Shown here: positions 15,656-24,181 of the stretch, one piece after another
Position numbering within the stretch: position 1 is the stretch's first letter
How the letters are laid out: every line of letters begins with the position of its first letter
Assembly: GCF_001584615.1 (NCBI RefSeq)
Contig: NZ_LQQC01000010.1
Location: 186,001 to 250,000 of the forward strand
Direction of reading: 5' to 3'
Length of the DNA: 64,000 nucleotides
DNA from: Brevibacterium ravenspurgense
Lineage (GTDB): Bacteria; Actinomycetota; Actinomycetes; Actinomycetales; Brevibacteriaceae
Translations under genes and position numbers: made by a program
Notes under the pieces: generated by a model
Databases searched by the model: none
What the model was told of the DNA's origin: nothing
The model's input: the letters and a program-made list of their open reading frames with translations, nothing else

Positions 15656-16915
15656 GTGGAAATAGCCCTGAACTTCCTGCTGGCACTGCTGAGCCTCACC
15701 CTGGCGGCGGTGCTGGCAGCTGCTGACGCCGCGTTTTCCACAGTCAGCCATCACGAAGTCGAAGAAGCAGTCGAGGACGGCAAGCGCACAGCCCCGAAGG
15801 CTGAGCGGATCCTGAAAGACCTGCCCACGCACATCAACGTGCTGACCTTTGTGCGGCAGCTGTTTGAAACTGCTGCCGTCGTGTTCACCCTGCTGGGCTT
15901 TACAAGCTTCATCGACAGCATGCCCACAGCGCTCATTGTCACCGCCCTGACATCAGCTGTCGCCGTGTTCGTCATCGCAGGCGTTTCGCCCAGGACAATC
16001 GGGCGACGCAAAAACCTCACGGTTGTGCTTGCTTCGGCTCCGCTGGTCTCCGGCCTGCGCCAAGCGCTCGGCCCGGTGGCCCGCGTGCTCGTATGGCTGG
16101 GCAACATGCTCACCCCGGCAAAGGTGTTCCGCGATGGCCCGTTCGTGACAGAAGAGCAGCTGCGCGACCTCGTGGATCGGGCCAGCGCGGGCAACATCAT
16201 CGAAGACGACGAACGCGACATGATCGAAAGCGTCTTCAACTTGGGCGACACCCGGGCGTACAAAGTCATGGTGCCCAGGCCCGACCTCGTGTACCTGCGC
16301 TCTGAAAGCACACTCGAACATGCCATGACGGTGTTCCTGCGCTCGGGCTTTTCGCGCATCCCGGTTGTGGGCAAGGATCTTGACGACGTCCGCGGCATCG
16401 TGTTCCTCAAGGACGTCGCCCGGCGCCTGCACACCCACCCTGAGGATCGCGACCAGCCGGCCCTCGACATCGCCCGCCCCGTGACTTTCGTGCCGGACAC
16501 CAAAACGGTGGACTCGCTCCTGCGCTTCATGCAGGTCGAAGCGACTCACATGGTCATCATCGTCGACGAGTACGGCGGCACCGCCGGTCTGATCACAATT
16601 GAGGACATCGTCGAAGAGATCGTCGGGGAAATCGCCGATGAGTACGACCGCGATGAAGACGACATCGTTCCGCTCGAAGGCGGGGGAGCGCGCGTTGCTA
16701 CCCGCACCGACATCGAGGACGTTGCAGAATACTTTGACGTGCGGATCGACGAGGAAGACGTCACCACCGTCGGCGGTCTGCTGGCAAGCGAACTGGGCGA
16801 GGTGCCGATCGCCGGCTCCGAGGCCGTCATCAGCGGGCTGCGGCTGGTTGCCGAGCCCGGTCAGGGTCGCCGCCACCGCATCAGCCACGTCATCATCACC
16901 CGGGAGGAAGAATGA
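15656..16915 (+). CDS. CNNM/CorC-type membrane protein with CBS pair
   Basis: This 419-residue protein starts at a GTG immediately after the ybeY stop. Residues 1-135 hold the CNNM domain with several hydrophobic helices. Residues about 195-320 are two CBS domains, with ESVFNLGDTRAYKVMVPRPD at the entry and TSVMV-like hydrophobic cores. Residues about 335-415 form the CorC/HlyC C-terminal domain (VGGLLASELGEVP). Such proteins are annotated hemolysin-like, but the best evidence in the family supports Mg2+/Co2+ transport or its regulation through adenine-nucleotide binding to the CBS pair. Era overlaps its stop by 4 nt. Confidence 0.92.
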   Translation: MEIALNFLLALLSLTLAAVLAAADAAFSTVSHHEVEEAVEDGKRTAPKAERILKDLPTHINVLTFVRQLFETAAVVFTLLGFTSFIDSMPTALIVTALTSAVAVFVIAGVSPRTIGRRKNLTVVLASAPLVSGLRQALGPVARVLVWLGNMLTPAKVFRDGPFVTEEQLRDLVDRASAGNIIEDDERDMIESVFNLGDTRAYKVMVPRPDLVYLRSESTLEHAMTVFLRSGFSRIPVVGKDLDDVRGIVFLKDVARRLHTHPEDRDQPALDIARPVTFVPDTKTVDSLLRFMQVEATHMVIIVDEYGGTAGLITIEDIVEEIVGEIADEYDRDEDDIVPLEGGGARVATRTDIEDVAEYFDVRIDEEDVTTVGGLLASELGEVPIAGSEAVISGLRLVAEPGQGRRHRISHVIITREEE

Positions 16916-17847
16916 GTCTGTTCCGCGAAGTTCCCGACGACTTCCGCGCTGGTTTTGCCTGCTTCGTCGGCCGCCCCAACGCTGGCAAGTCGACGCTGAC
17001 GAATGCGCTGGTCGGCACGAAGATCGCCATCACATCGTCGAAGCCGCAGACCACGCGTCACACGATCCGCGGGATCGTCCACCGGGATGACCACCAGCTG
17101 GTTCTTGTCGACACCCCCGGTCTGCACCGTCCGCGCACCCTGCTGGGTTCACGCCTGAACGACCTTGTAGCCGACACTCTGCGCAGCGTTGACGTCATTG
17201 CGCTGTGCATCCCCGCAGATGAAAAGATCGGCCCCGGTGACCGCTACATCGCCGAACAGCTGGCTGATTCACGGGGCTCCACACCGGTCGTCTGCATTGT
17301 GACGAAAGCCGACAAGGTCGACCGTGCTGGCCTTGTTGAGGCTCTCACCGCCGCCGGTGAGCTCATGGACTTCGCGGACATCGTTCCGGTGTCCGCTGTT
17401 GATGACTTCCAGGTCGACACGGTCGACGAGGTTCTCGCCAAACACCTGCCGCTGAGTCCGCCGCTGTACCCGGACGGGGACATCACGGACGAACCCGAAC
17501 GAGTCCTCATTGCGGAGTTCGTTCGCGAGGCCGCACTCGAAGACATTCGCGACGAACTGCCGCACTCCCTAGCGGTGCAGGTCGAAGAGATCCGCCCTCG
17601 TGAAGACCGGCCAGAAGACCGTCCCCTCATGGAGGTCTACGTCAACATGTACGTGGAGCGGCAGAGTCAGAAGGCCATCATCATCGGCCGAGGCGGATCT
17701 CGCCTGAAAGAGGTCGGTCGCAAGGCGCGCAAGCACATTGAGGGCATCCTCGGCACCCCTGTCTACCTGGACCTGCACGTGAAGGTTGCGAAGGACTGGC
17801 AGCGTGATCCGCGGGCTCTGGGTCGCCTGGGCTTCGAATTCGAATAG
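16912..17847 (+). CDS. era: ribosome-assembly GTPase Era
   Basis: The 311-residue protein has G1 GRPNAGKST at about 20-28, the G3 DTPG motif in LVDTPGLHR, a G4 variant TKAD in IVTKADKVD, and a C-terminal KH domain with IIGRGGSRLKEVGRKARKHIE. Era binds the 3' end of 16S rRNA and couples 30S maturation to cell growth. It overlaps the CNNM/CorC gene by 4 nt and ends the cluster. A leaderless promoter for zapE lies just downstream. Confidence 0.97.
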   Translation: MSLFREVPDDFRAGFACFVGRPNAGKSTLTNALVGTKIAITSSKPQTTRHTIRGIVHRDDHQLVLVDTPGLHRPRTLLGSRLNDLVADTLRSVDVIALCIPADEKIGPGDRYIAEQLADSRGSTPVVCIVTKADKVDRAGLVEALTAAGELMDFADIVPVSAVDDFQVDTVDEVLAKHLPLSPPLYPDGDITDEPERVLIAEFVREAALEDIRDELPHSLAVQVEEIRPREDRPEDRPLMEVYVNMYVERQSQKAIIIGRGGSRLKEVGRKARKHIEGILGTPVYLDLHVKVAKDWQRDPRALGRLGFEFE

Positions 17848-17890
17848 GCGTCGCTGCGGGCTGACGTCGGTGCCGTCCGGCGCATCCGGC

Positions 17891-17896
17891 TACACT
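17891..17896 (+). promoter_or_regulatory. -10 element of a leaderless zapE promoter
   Basis: TACACT (17891-17896) ends 7 nt before the GTG of zapE, and no Shine-Dalgarno is present. This is the standard geometry of actinobacterial leaderless transcripts. A -35 match is poor. Confidence 0.6.
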
Positions 17897-17903
17897 TGCC
17901 GGC

Positions 17904-18950
17904 GTGACTCAAGCCGTTCATCTCACCGACCGTGACCCCCGCGTCAACCGCGACGAACTTCTCGCCGACTTCGTACCGCCTCCGCAGTTCGAAGGGGTGT
18001 CCTTCGACAGCTACCAACCGGACCCGGCCCAGCCGTCCCAGTCGCAGGCGCGAGACAGCCTGCAGGCTTTTGCGCAGGCCGGACGAGGTGGAAGAGGACT
18101 GTTCAAGAAGCTCTTCGGCAAGGGCGACAAGTTAGCTGAGAAGGGCATCTACCTAGACGGCGGCTACGGTGTCGGCAAAACCCACCTGCTGGCCTCAGCG
18201 TGGCACGCCTCTGAGAAGCCGGCCGCGTTCGGCACGTTCGTCGAATACACCAACCTCATCGGCGCTCTGGGCTTTCCCACTGCCAAAGCAGAGCTCGAAA
18301 AGATGAAGCTTGTCTGCATTGACGAGTTCGAACTCGATGATCCCGGCGACACCGTCATGATGTCGCGTCTGATGCGCGAACTGACCGATGCCGGCACGAA
18401 GATCGTCGCCACCTCAAACACTCTGCCCGGTGCTCTGGGGCAGGGACGCTTTGCCGCACAGGACTTCCTGCGTGAAATTCAGGCGCTGTCTGATCAGTTC
18501 GACGTGCTGCGAATCGACGGTGATGACTACCGCCACCGTGAAATCACCGAACCGCCGGAGCCCTTGGGCGATGAAGAGCTCGCAAGTGCCGAGGAGAAGG
18601 TTCTGAGTGATGGGCGAGTGCTTGCGACTGATGAGTTCCCCGAACTCGTTGAGCACCTGCAGCGAATCCACCCTTCGAAGTACCGCAGGCTCATTGATGG
18701 TGTGCAGTTTGCCTCGTGGCGGCAAGTTGAGCCGATCAGCAACGAAGGTGTCGCGCTGCGCTTTGTGGCTCTCGTCGACCGCCTGTACGACGCTGACATC
18801 GGGATAGTGAACTCCGGTATCCGCCTGGACAAGATCTTCTCTGACGAAATGCTCGGTGGGGGATACCGAAAGAAGTACATGCGCTGCCTTTCGCGCATGA
18901 CAGCGCTGTCGTCGAAGTCTGTCGACGGCGCTGATGAGAGCGGAAGCTGA
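17904..18950 (+). CDS. zapE: cell-division/AFG1-like ATPase ZapE
   Basis: The 348-residue AFG1-family ATPase has Walker A GGYGVGKTH at about 86-94 and a Walker-B-like LVCIDEFELDDPGD near residue 134. A C-terminal region with FSDEMLGGGYRKKYMRCLSRM is typical of the family. In Escherichia coli ZapE acts at the septum on FtsZ under stress, and its eukaryotic relative Lace1/Afg1 assists mitochondrial protein turnover; the actinobacterial role is untested. GTG initiation without a ribosome-binding site indicates a leaderless message. It is monocistronic, followed by a hairpin terminator and the tRNA cluster. Confidence 0.92.
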   Translation: MTQAVHLTDRDPRVNRDELLADFVPPPQFEGVSFDSYQPDPAQPSQSQARDSLQAFAQAGRGGRGLFKKLFGKGDKLAEKGIYLDGGYGVGKTHLLASAWHASEKPAAFGTFVEYTNLIGALGFPTAKAELEKMKLVCIDEFELDDPGDTVMMSRLMRELTDAGTKIVATSNTLPGALGQGRFAAQDFLREIQALSDQFDVLRIDGDDYRHREITEPPEPLGDEELASAEEKVLSDGRVLATDEFPELVEHLQRIHPSKYRRLIDGVQFASWRQVEPISNEGVALRFVALVDRLYDADIGIVNSGIRLDKIFSDEMLGGGYRKKYMRCLSRMTALSSKSVDGADESGS

Positions 18951-18979
18951 CCGGATTTACGGGCTTTGCGAACTCTGAT

Positions 18980-19020
18980 CGGCAGATGGTGACGAGGGTC
19001 ACTGTCTGCCGATTTGGTTT
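18980..19020 (+). terminator. terminator of zapE
   Basis: A stem CGGCAGA/TCTGCCG with an inner GTGAC/GTCAC pair and small TG/TG internal bulge (18980-19011) is followed by ATTTGGTTT. It lies 30 nt past the zapE stop. Confidence 0.7.
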
Positions 19021-19042
19021 TCTGCAAAAGGGTGTGTAATGT
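19014..19042 (+). promoter_or_regulatory. promoter of the tRNA cluster
   Basis: TTGGTT (19014-19019) and TAATGT (19037-19042) are separated by 17 bp, about 47 nt before the first tRNA. The -35 overlaps the T-rich tail of the zapE terminator. Confidence 0.6.
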
Positions 19043-19088
19043 TTAGTCCTGTTGCACGGCACGAAGGGAAACCTTTAAAGTGCACCAC

Positions 19089-19161
19089 GCGGATGTGGCT
19101 CAGTTGGTAGAGCATCACCTTGCCAAGGTGAGGGTCGCGGGTTCGAGTCCCGTCATCCGCT
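19089..19161 (+). tRNA. tRNA-Gly (GCC)
   Basis: A 73-nt cloverleaf with acceptor GCGGATG/CATCCGC and discriminator T. The anticodon stem TCACC/GGTGA encloses the loop TTGCCAA, giving anticodon GCC. The T-arm is GTTCGAGTC-like. CCA is not encoded. Confidence 0.97.
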
Positions 19162-19190
19162 CTGGTTCGCCAGATATGGCGGTCGCCTCT

Positions 19191-19261
19191 GGTGGCGTGG
19201 CCGAGAGGCGAGGCAGCGGCCTGCAAAGCCGTATACACGGGTTCGAATCCCGTCGCCACCT
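19191..19261 (+). tRNA. tRNA-Cys (GCA)
   Basis: A 71-nt cloverleaf with acceptor GGTGGCG/CGCCACC and discriminator T. The anticodon loop CTGCAAA gives GCA. It lies 29 nt after tRNA-Gly in the same transcript. Confidence 0.97.
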
Positions 19262-19273
19262 CGAACAGGGCTG

Positions 19274-19345
19274 GCGCGATTGGCGCAGCGGTAGCGCGCT
19301 TCCTTCACACGGAAGAGGTCACTGGTTCGATCCCAGTATCGCGCA
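19274..19345 (+). tRNA. tRNA-Val (CAC)
   Basis: A 72-nt cloverleaf with acceptor GCGCGAT/ATCGCGC and discriminator A. The anticodon stem CTTCC/GGAAG encloses the loop TTCACAC, giving anticodon CAC for GUG codons. Confidence 0.97.
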
Positions 19346-19379
19346 CGGAGTTCGCTCCATAACTGAATAGCCTTTTTAG

Positions 19380-19451
19380 GCGCGATTGGCGCAGCGGTAG
19401 CGCGCTTCCCTGACACGGAAGAGGTCACTGGTTCGATCCCAGTATCGCGCA
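19380..19451 (+). tRNA. tRNA-Val (GAC)
   Basis: This differs from the preceding tRNA-Val at only two of 72 positions, both in the anticodon loop (CTGACAC, anticodon GAC for GUC/GUU). The two Val tRNAs therefore appear to be a duplicated pair with split codon use. Confidence 0.97.
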
Positions 19452-19457
19452 CAGACA

Positions 19458-19485
19458 GCCGGGGGTTTAAGCCCCCGGCTTTTTT
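19458..19485 (+). terminator. intrinsic terminator of the tRNA cluster
   Basis: An 8-bp stem GCCGGGGG/CCCCCGGC with a 6-nt loop is followed by TTTTTT (19480-19485), 6 nt after the last tRNA. This is the clearest Rho-independent terminator in the window. Confidence 0.95.
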
Positions 19486-19651
19486 GTGTCTTGCGGCTGT
19501 GGTCTGCTGTATCTGGAGATTCCCGGTGAACGTGAAATGAAGTTCTCCTGGAAATTTCTGCCAGTATCGGCGTTATGCTTTGGGAAGTTCGAATGATCAG
19601 TGAAGATCATGCTCGATTGCACCTGAACGAACAAAAACAAAAGGAAACCGC

Positions 19652-20797
19652 ATGAGCGAGAACCCCTCCGGGCATAACGGCTCGAACCCGCAGAACAGCC
19701 ACTACGGCAACAATTACGACCCTTCGGGAAGCAGCTCCGGAAGCTACGGTCAGGGCAATTATGGCCAGGGAAACTACGGCCAGGGTGATTACGGGAGCCA
19801 GTACTCGCAGGCTGACTTCGGCAGCAGCTACGGGCAAGATGCTCAGCAGCCTGTTGGCAGCCAGGGCGGCTACGCCGACTACCAGCAGCCTGTCGGTAGC
19901 CAGGGCGGCTACGCCGACTACCAGCAAGACCCGCAGGCGTACGGCGGCAGTGACCTCTACGGGGCAGGCGGTCCCGGGGGCCCGGGTGGTCCATCGAGCA
20001 CTGAAAAGAACAGTCTGGGCGTCATTTCACTGGTCTCCGGCATCGTTGGATTTTTCATCTGGCTCGCCGGAATTGTTGCGATCATCACGGGCTTTATGAG
20101 CCTCAAGGCCGTCAAAAACGGCCAGGCCAACAACAAGGGCGTTGGCCTGACCGGTCTTATCCTGGGCTTCTTCACGACTGTGGTCGGCTTGATCGTCACT
20201 GTGATCGTCGTGATCTTCGTCGTTATCGGCATAGGTTCGGCAAACCCAGCGCCCGCTCCGGATGATCCCGGCAGCGGCACTGAAGCCCCGGCAGAACCAC
20301 AAGGCGACGGTGACCCGGACGAATCCGGCGACAAGGGCGAAGCTGCGGGCGACGGTGCTGCTGAAGGAGGCGACATCAACGCCGGATCTGACAAAGCCAC
20401 GTTGATCGGAACGTACGAAGGCATTGAGATCCGTGCGTACATCACCAGCGGCAAACCTGATAAGTACTCGATTCCTGAAGCATTTGCCGGCCGTGAGGTT
20501 CTTGTCATCAAGTACTTCCTGAAGAACACGAGTGACAAAGACGCTCAGATTGGCTCCGCTCGCATCAACTGCATTGCCAACGGTCAGGACTGTTCTAAGA
20601 ATGTGCACGGCAAGATCGGCGACAGGAACCTTGACGTCCCGACCCTCGACCTCGGTGCCAAACCCCTCAAAGCCGGTAAGGAACACGAGTTCCTTACAGC
20701 ACAGGCAATCGAATACGATCGCGCTGGAGACGCCGAGATCTCGATTTCGATCATGAACAAGGACTGGAGTGACGAAGAGGAATTCAAGATCAAGTGA
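19652..20797 (+). CDS. DUF4190-like membrane protein with Gly/Tyr/Gln-rich N-terminus
   Basis: This 381-residue protein has three parts. Residues 1-110 are low complexity, rich in Gly, Tyr, Gln and Ser, with GNYGQG repeats and a perfect 13-residue tandem repeat. Residues about 128-200 are two long hydrophobic helices with SLGVISLVSGIVGF and KNGQANNKGVGLTGLILGF, the DUF4190 pattern. After an acidic Pro/Glu/Asp linker, residues about 245-381 form a secreted beta-rich domain (TLIGTYEGIEIRAYI to WSDEEEFKIK) with one Cys pair (INCIANGQDC), resembling DUF4352/telokin-like domains. It probably sits in the membrane with the C-terminal domain outside. The function is unknown. AAAAGG precedes the ATG and a strong hairpin terminator follows. 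Confidence 0.85.
   Translation: MSENPSGHNGSNPQNSHYGNNYDPSGSSSGSYGQGNYGQGNYGQGDYGSQYSQADFGSSYGQDAQQPVGSQGGYADYQQPVGSQGGYADYQQDPQAYGGSDLYGAGGPGGPGGPSSTEKNSLGVISLVSGIVGFFIWLAGIVAIITGFMSLKAVKNGQANNKGVGLTGLILGFFTTVVGLIVTVIVVIFVVIGIGSANPAPAPDDPGSGTEAPAEPQGDGDPDESGDKGEAAGDGAAEGGDINAGSDKATLIGTYEGIEIRAYITSGKPDKYSIPEAFAGREVLVIKYFLKNTSDKDAQIGSARINCIANGQDCSKNVHGKIGDRNLDVPTLDLGAKPLKAGKEHEFLTAQAIEYDRAGDAEISISIMNKDWSDEEEFKIK
19847..19924 (+). repeat. 39-bp tandem duplication inside the Gly/Tyr-rich region
   Basis: Two adjacent 39-bp copies (19847-19885 and 19886-19924) encode the identical 13-residue unit QPVGSQGGYADYQ and differ at two synonymous positions. It is a recent in-frame expansion of the low-complexity N-terminus. 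Confidence 0.9.
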
Positions 20798-20821
20798 CCC
20801 TGCTTGACACAGGCTGGTGAA

Positions 20822-20854
20822 TGCGGGGTGGGAACAGGCGGTTCCCACCCCGCA
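20822..20854 (+). terminator. terminator of the DUF4190-like gene
   Basis: A perfect 14-bp stem (20822-20835 with 20841-20854) and a 5-nt loop lie 25 nt past the stop, followed by CAGTCTTTA. Confidence 0.85.
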
Positions 20855-20954
20855 CAGTCTTTAAGTTGGCTGGTCACCAGATCCGGGCTCGTTCCCGTAA
20901 GAGCCAGCAGTTCCTGACTGCTGAATCGGACGTACGACCACACCTGCCAGCGGG

Positions 20955-20960
20955 TACAGT
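20955..20960 (+). promoter_or_regulatory. -10 element upstream of thrS
   Basis: TACAGT (20955-20960) lies 35 nt before the GTG of thrS in a region isolated by the upstream terminator. No strong -35 is present, and no T-box-like leader fits in the space. Confidence 0.4.
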
Positions 20961-20995
20961 AGAAACGCTGAAACGACCACGTAAAAGGAGAAGCC

Positions 20996-22999
20996 GTGTC
21001 TGACACGCTGACCGTCGCCGGAGAAGAGATTCCCTACACCGAAGGGATGACGAGCACAGAGCTCTTTGCATCCGATCCGACGACAGTGGCCGTCTGGATC
21101 AACGGCGCTTCCTGCGACCTTCACCGTGAGCTGCAGCCCGGCGATGTCGTCGAGCCCATCAGCATCAGCAGTGAAGAGGGCCTCAACATTCTTCGCCACT
21201 CCACGGCGCACGTTGTCGCACAGGCCGTACAGGAACTGTTTCCGGGAACCAAGCTCGGCATCGGCCCCTACATCACTGACGGCTTCTACTACGACTTCCA
21301 GGTTGAAGAGCCGTTCACACCGCAGGACCTCAAAGCCATTGAGAAGCGCTGCCAGCGGATCGTGAAAGAAGGCCAGACCTTCCACCGCACCGAAGTCAGC
21401 GACGACGAAGCTCGCACCCGCCTGGCCGACGAGCCCTTCAAGCTCGAGCTCGTCGAAGACAAGGGCAAGGGTGCCGAAGGTGCCAGCGTTGAGGTCGGCG
21501 GCGACCAGCTGACCATCTACGAAAACCGCAACCGCAAGGGCGACATCGTGTGGGAAGACCTCTGCCGTGGTCCCCACCTGCCGTCTACCAAGCTCATCGG
21601 CAACGGCTTTGCCGTCACCAAATCCTCCGCAGCGTACTGGCGGGGCGACCAGTCCAACGCCAGCCTGCAGCGCGTCTATGGAACCGCGTGGCCCTCGAAG
21701 GATGAACTGCGCGCCTACCAGGAGCGCATCGCAGAGGCCGAGCGCCGTGACCACCGCAAGCTCGGTGCGGAACTCGACCTGTTCTCCTTCCCTGACGAAC
21801 TCGGTTCGGGCCTTCCCGTCTTTCACCCCAAGGGCGGCGTCATCAAACGCGTTATGGAGGACTACGTCCGGCAGCGCCACATTGAAGAGGGCTTTGAGTA
21901 CGTGGGCACCCCGCACATCTCCAAGGAGACCCTGTACTACACCTCGGGCCACCTGCCGTACTACGGCGAGAACATGTTCCCGCCCTTCACCGTCGACAAG
22001 CACGTTGCCGAAGACGGCACCGTCACCCACGAAGGCACGGACTACCGGCTGAAGGCAATGAATTGCCCGATGCACAACCTCATCTACCGATCTCGCGGCC
22101 GTTCCTACCGCGACCTCCCGCTGCGTCTGTTTGAATTCGGCACCGTGTACCGCGACGAACCGTCCGGTGTTATCCACGGCCTGACGCGCGTGCGCGGCTT
22201 CGCACAGGACGATTCGCACTCCTACGTGGCAGAAGAGGAAGCGGCAGCGGAAATCAAGCACCTGCTGGACTTCATGCTGTCGCTGCTGCGCGACTTCGGC
22301 CTGGACGATTTCTACCTCGAACTGTCCACCCGCGAAGTCGACGGTGCTAAGAAGGACAAGTTCATCGGCTCCGACGAACAGTGGGAAATCGCCACGAACA
22401 CCCTGCGCGAAGTTGCCGAAGCCACGGGCCTTGAGCTCGTACCGGACCCGGGCGGTGCAGCCTTCTACGGTCCGAAGATCTCGGTGCAGGCGCGCGATGC
22501 CATCGGCCGCACCTGGCAGATGTCGACGGTGCAGATGGACTTCAACCAGCCGGAGCGCTTCGACCTTGAATACAGCGCTTCGGACGGCACCCGCCGTCGC
22601 CCCGTCATGATCCACTCGGCCAAGTTCGGTTCGATTGAGCGTTTCATCGGCGTGCTCACCGAGCACTATGCCGGAGCGTTCCCCGTGTGGCTCTCACCGG
22701 TCCAGGCGACGCTGGTTCCGGTGGCCGACGAATTCGACGACTACTGCCACGACATTGCCCAGAAGCTCAAGGCCAGGGGAGTGCGCGTGGAGGTCGACAC
22801 CTCCGACGACCGCTTCCCCAAGAAGATCCGCAACGCATCGAAGTCCAAGGTGCCCTACACGCTCATCGCCGGCGGAGAGGACCGTGACGCAGGTGCTGTG
22901 TCCTTCCGCTTCCGCGACGGCAGCCAGGACAACGGCGTGCCGATCGACGAAGCCGTCGAACGGATCGTCAAGGCGATTGAGGAACGGGCACAGGTCTGA
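20996..22999 (+). CDS. thrS: threonine-tRNA ligase
   Basis: The 667-residue class II synthetase starts at GTG after AAAGGAG. It has an N-terminal TGS domain (1-60), the editing domain with [17 protein letters not shown] (HxxxH) near residue 68, and the catalytic core with FHPKGGVI (motif 1), [22 protein letters not shown] (motif 2) and a motif 3 region before the anticodon-binding C-terminus. It charges tRNA-Thr and clears misacylated Ser. Length matches the family. Its TGA overlaps the ATG of the HIT gene, and the thrS-HIT-pgsA order is conserved across actinobacteria. Confidence 0.98.
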   Translation: MSDTLTVAGEEIPYTEGMTSTELFASDPTTVAVWINGASCDLHRELQPGDVVEPISISSEEGLNILRHSTAHVVAQAVQELFPGTKLGIGPYITDGFYYDFQVEEPFTPQDLKAIEKRCQRIVKEGQTFHRTEVSDDEARTRLADEPFKLELVEDKGKGAEGASVEVGGDQLTIYENRNRKGDIVWEDLCRGPHLPSTKLIGNGFAVTKSSAAYWRGDQSNASLQRVYGTAWPSKDELRAYQERIAEAERRDHRKLGAELDLFSFPDELGSGLPVFHPKGGVIKRVMEDYVRQRHIEEGFEYVGTPHISKETLYYTSGHLPYYGENMFPPFTVDKHVAEDGTVTHEGTDYRLKAMNCPMHNLIYRSRGRSYRDLPLRLFEFGTVYRDEPSGVIHGLTRVRGFAQDDSHSYVAEEEAAAEIKHLLDFMLSLLRDFGLDDFYLELSTREVDGAKKDKFIGSDEQWEIATNTLREVAEATGLELVPDPGGAAFYGPKISVQARDAIGRTWQMSTVQMDFNQPERFDLEYSASDGTRRRPVMIHSAKFGSIERFIGVLTEHYAGAFPVWLSPVQATLVPVADEFDDYCHDIAQKLKARGVRVEVDTSDDRFPKKIRNASKSKVPYTLIAGGEDRDAGAVSFRFRDGSQDNGVPIDEAVERIVKAIEERAQV

Positions 23000-23580
23000 T
23001 GGCGGGAATCCCCGAACCGGAAGCAGCCGCCGGGTTTCCCGGCGAACCCGACGGACTGCAGCGACTGTGGACACCCCATCGCTTCGCGTACGTCGGCGGG
23101 GAGGACAAGCCCGCCGACTCCAGCGAACAGTCCTGCCCGTTCTGCTCGGCACCTGAGCGCAGCGACGAGGACGGGCTCATCGTCGCCCGCGGTGAGCACG
23201 CCTTCGTGGTCCTTAACCTGTACCCGTACAACCCGGGTCACGTGCTCGTCTGCCCGTACCGCCACGTCGCCGACTACACGGATCTGACAGCTGAGGAAAC
23301 CGTTGAAATCGCCCAGATGTCGCAGAAGATGATGCGCGTCATCCGGGCGGTGTCTTCGCCGCACGGGTTCAATCTGGGCATGAACCAGGGAGCCGTCGCG
23401 GGAGCGGGAATTGCCGCTCACCTGCACCAGCACATCGTGCCCCGGTGGGGAGGGGATGCGAACTTCTTCCCGATCATTGCCGAAACCAAGGCTCTGCCGC
23501 TGGTTCACGGGCAGGTGCAGAAGCTCTACAGCGAAGAATGGAACCGGCAGGAACCGCACGACGGCGATGCTGACCTCTAA
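22999..23580 (+). CDS. HIT-family hydrolase/AP4A phosphorylase-like
   Basis: The 193-residue HIT protein has the catalytic histidine triad H141-x-H143-x-H145 in HLHQHIVPRW and a CxxC pair, CPFCSAPE, near residue 45. Family members hydrolyse or phosphorolyse dinucleoside polyphosphates such as AP4A, or nucleoside phosphoramidates. The mycobacterial orthologue in this position (Rv2613c type) has AP4A phosphorylase activity, which makes that the preferred reading. Coupled to thrS by a 1-nt overlap, it may scavenge AP4A made by synthetases. Confidence 0.92.
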   Translation: MAGIPEPEAAAGFPGEPDGLQRLWTPHRFAYVGGEDKPADSSEQSCPFCSAPERSDEDGLIVARGEHAFVVLNLYPYNPGHVLVCPYRHVADYTDLTAEETVEIAQMSQKMMRVIRAVSSPHGFNLGMNQGAVAGAGIAAHLHQHIVPRWGGDANFFPIIAETKALPLVHGQVQKLYSEEWNRQEPHDGDADL

Positions 23581-24181
23581 GCTCCGCGGTGCGGCCGAGG
23601 TCTGTACGCGTCCCGTTGCGGCCGTGCTGGGCAGGCTGGGGCTGACACCGAACGCGATCACGGTCATCGGCACCGTCGGCACCGTCCTATCAGCCGCTGT
23701 TCTGTACCCGCTCCAGCACTATTTCTGGGGCACGCTTGCTGTGACGTTCTTCGTCCTGTTCGACATGCTGGATGGGACGCTCGCGCGCCTGCACGGCACC
23801 ACCAGCCGGTGGGGAGCTTTTCTGGACTCGACACTCGATCGGGTTGCCGACGGGGCGGTGTTCGGCAGTCTTGCCGCCGCCGCTTTTCTCACCGACCGGC
23901 CGGTCACGGGTGGGCTGGCTCTGTTTGCCCTGGTCTTCGCCTTCACGGTGTCTTACACCCGTGCCCGAGGTGAAGCTGTCGGCGGGGACGGTTCGGGTGG
24001 TCTGATGGAGCGCACGGAGCGCTTGGTCGTGGTGCTGGTGGCCGCTGGTTGTGTTGGCCTCGGTGCGCCGTATAGTCTGCTCACTATTGCTCTTGCACTG
24101 GTTGCCGCCGGTGCCCTTGTGACTGTTTTTCAGAGAATGCGCTCAGTGTTCCTGAGCGTGAAATCGGAGGACGCGCTATGA
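23567..24181 (+). CDS. pgsA: CDP-alcohol phosphatidyltransferase, probably PI-phosphate synthase
   Basis: I used ATG at 23567, which overlaps the HIT stop by 14 nt (204 aa). The family signature D-x2-D-G-x2-A-R-x8-G-x3-D-x3-D is complete, with D66, D69, D87 and D91. Five or six hydrophobic helices cover the rest. The position after thrS-HIT is that of pgsA1 of mycobacteria, which makes phosphatidylinositol phosphate from CDP-diacylglycerol and inositol phosphate at the membrane. The same fold also makes phosphatidylglycerol phosphate, so the substrate is inferred from context. The acyltransferase and pimA that normally follow are absent; NUDIX overlaps its stop by 4 nt. Confidence 0.85.
   Translation: MLTSKLRGAAEVCTRPVAAVLGRLGLTPNAITVIGTVGTVLSAAVLYPLQHYFWGTLAVTFFVLFDMLDGTLARLHGTTSRWGAFLDSTLDRVADGAVFGSLAAAAFLTDRPVTGGLALFALVFAFTVSYTRARGEAVGGDGSGGLMERTERLVVVLVAAGCVGLGAPYSLLTIALALVAAGALVTVFQRMRSVFLSVKSEDAL

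Noticed and set aside
19089..19451. tRNA-associated integration site for a mobile element
   Set aside because: All four tRNAs are complete, with no duplicated 3' ends nearby and no integrase in the flanks.
20861..20995. possible T-box riboswitch before thrS
   Set aside because: Only about 135 nt are available after the preceding terminator, no T-box UGGN bulge with adjacent terminator/antiterminator was found, and the hairpin nearby belongs to the upstream gene.
20861..22666. 601-codon reverse-strand open frame opposite thrS
   Set aside because: thrS on the forward strand has all family motifs; the antisense frame shows no family similarity and mirrors codon-position GC bias.
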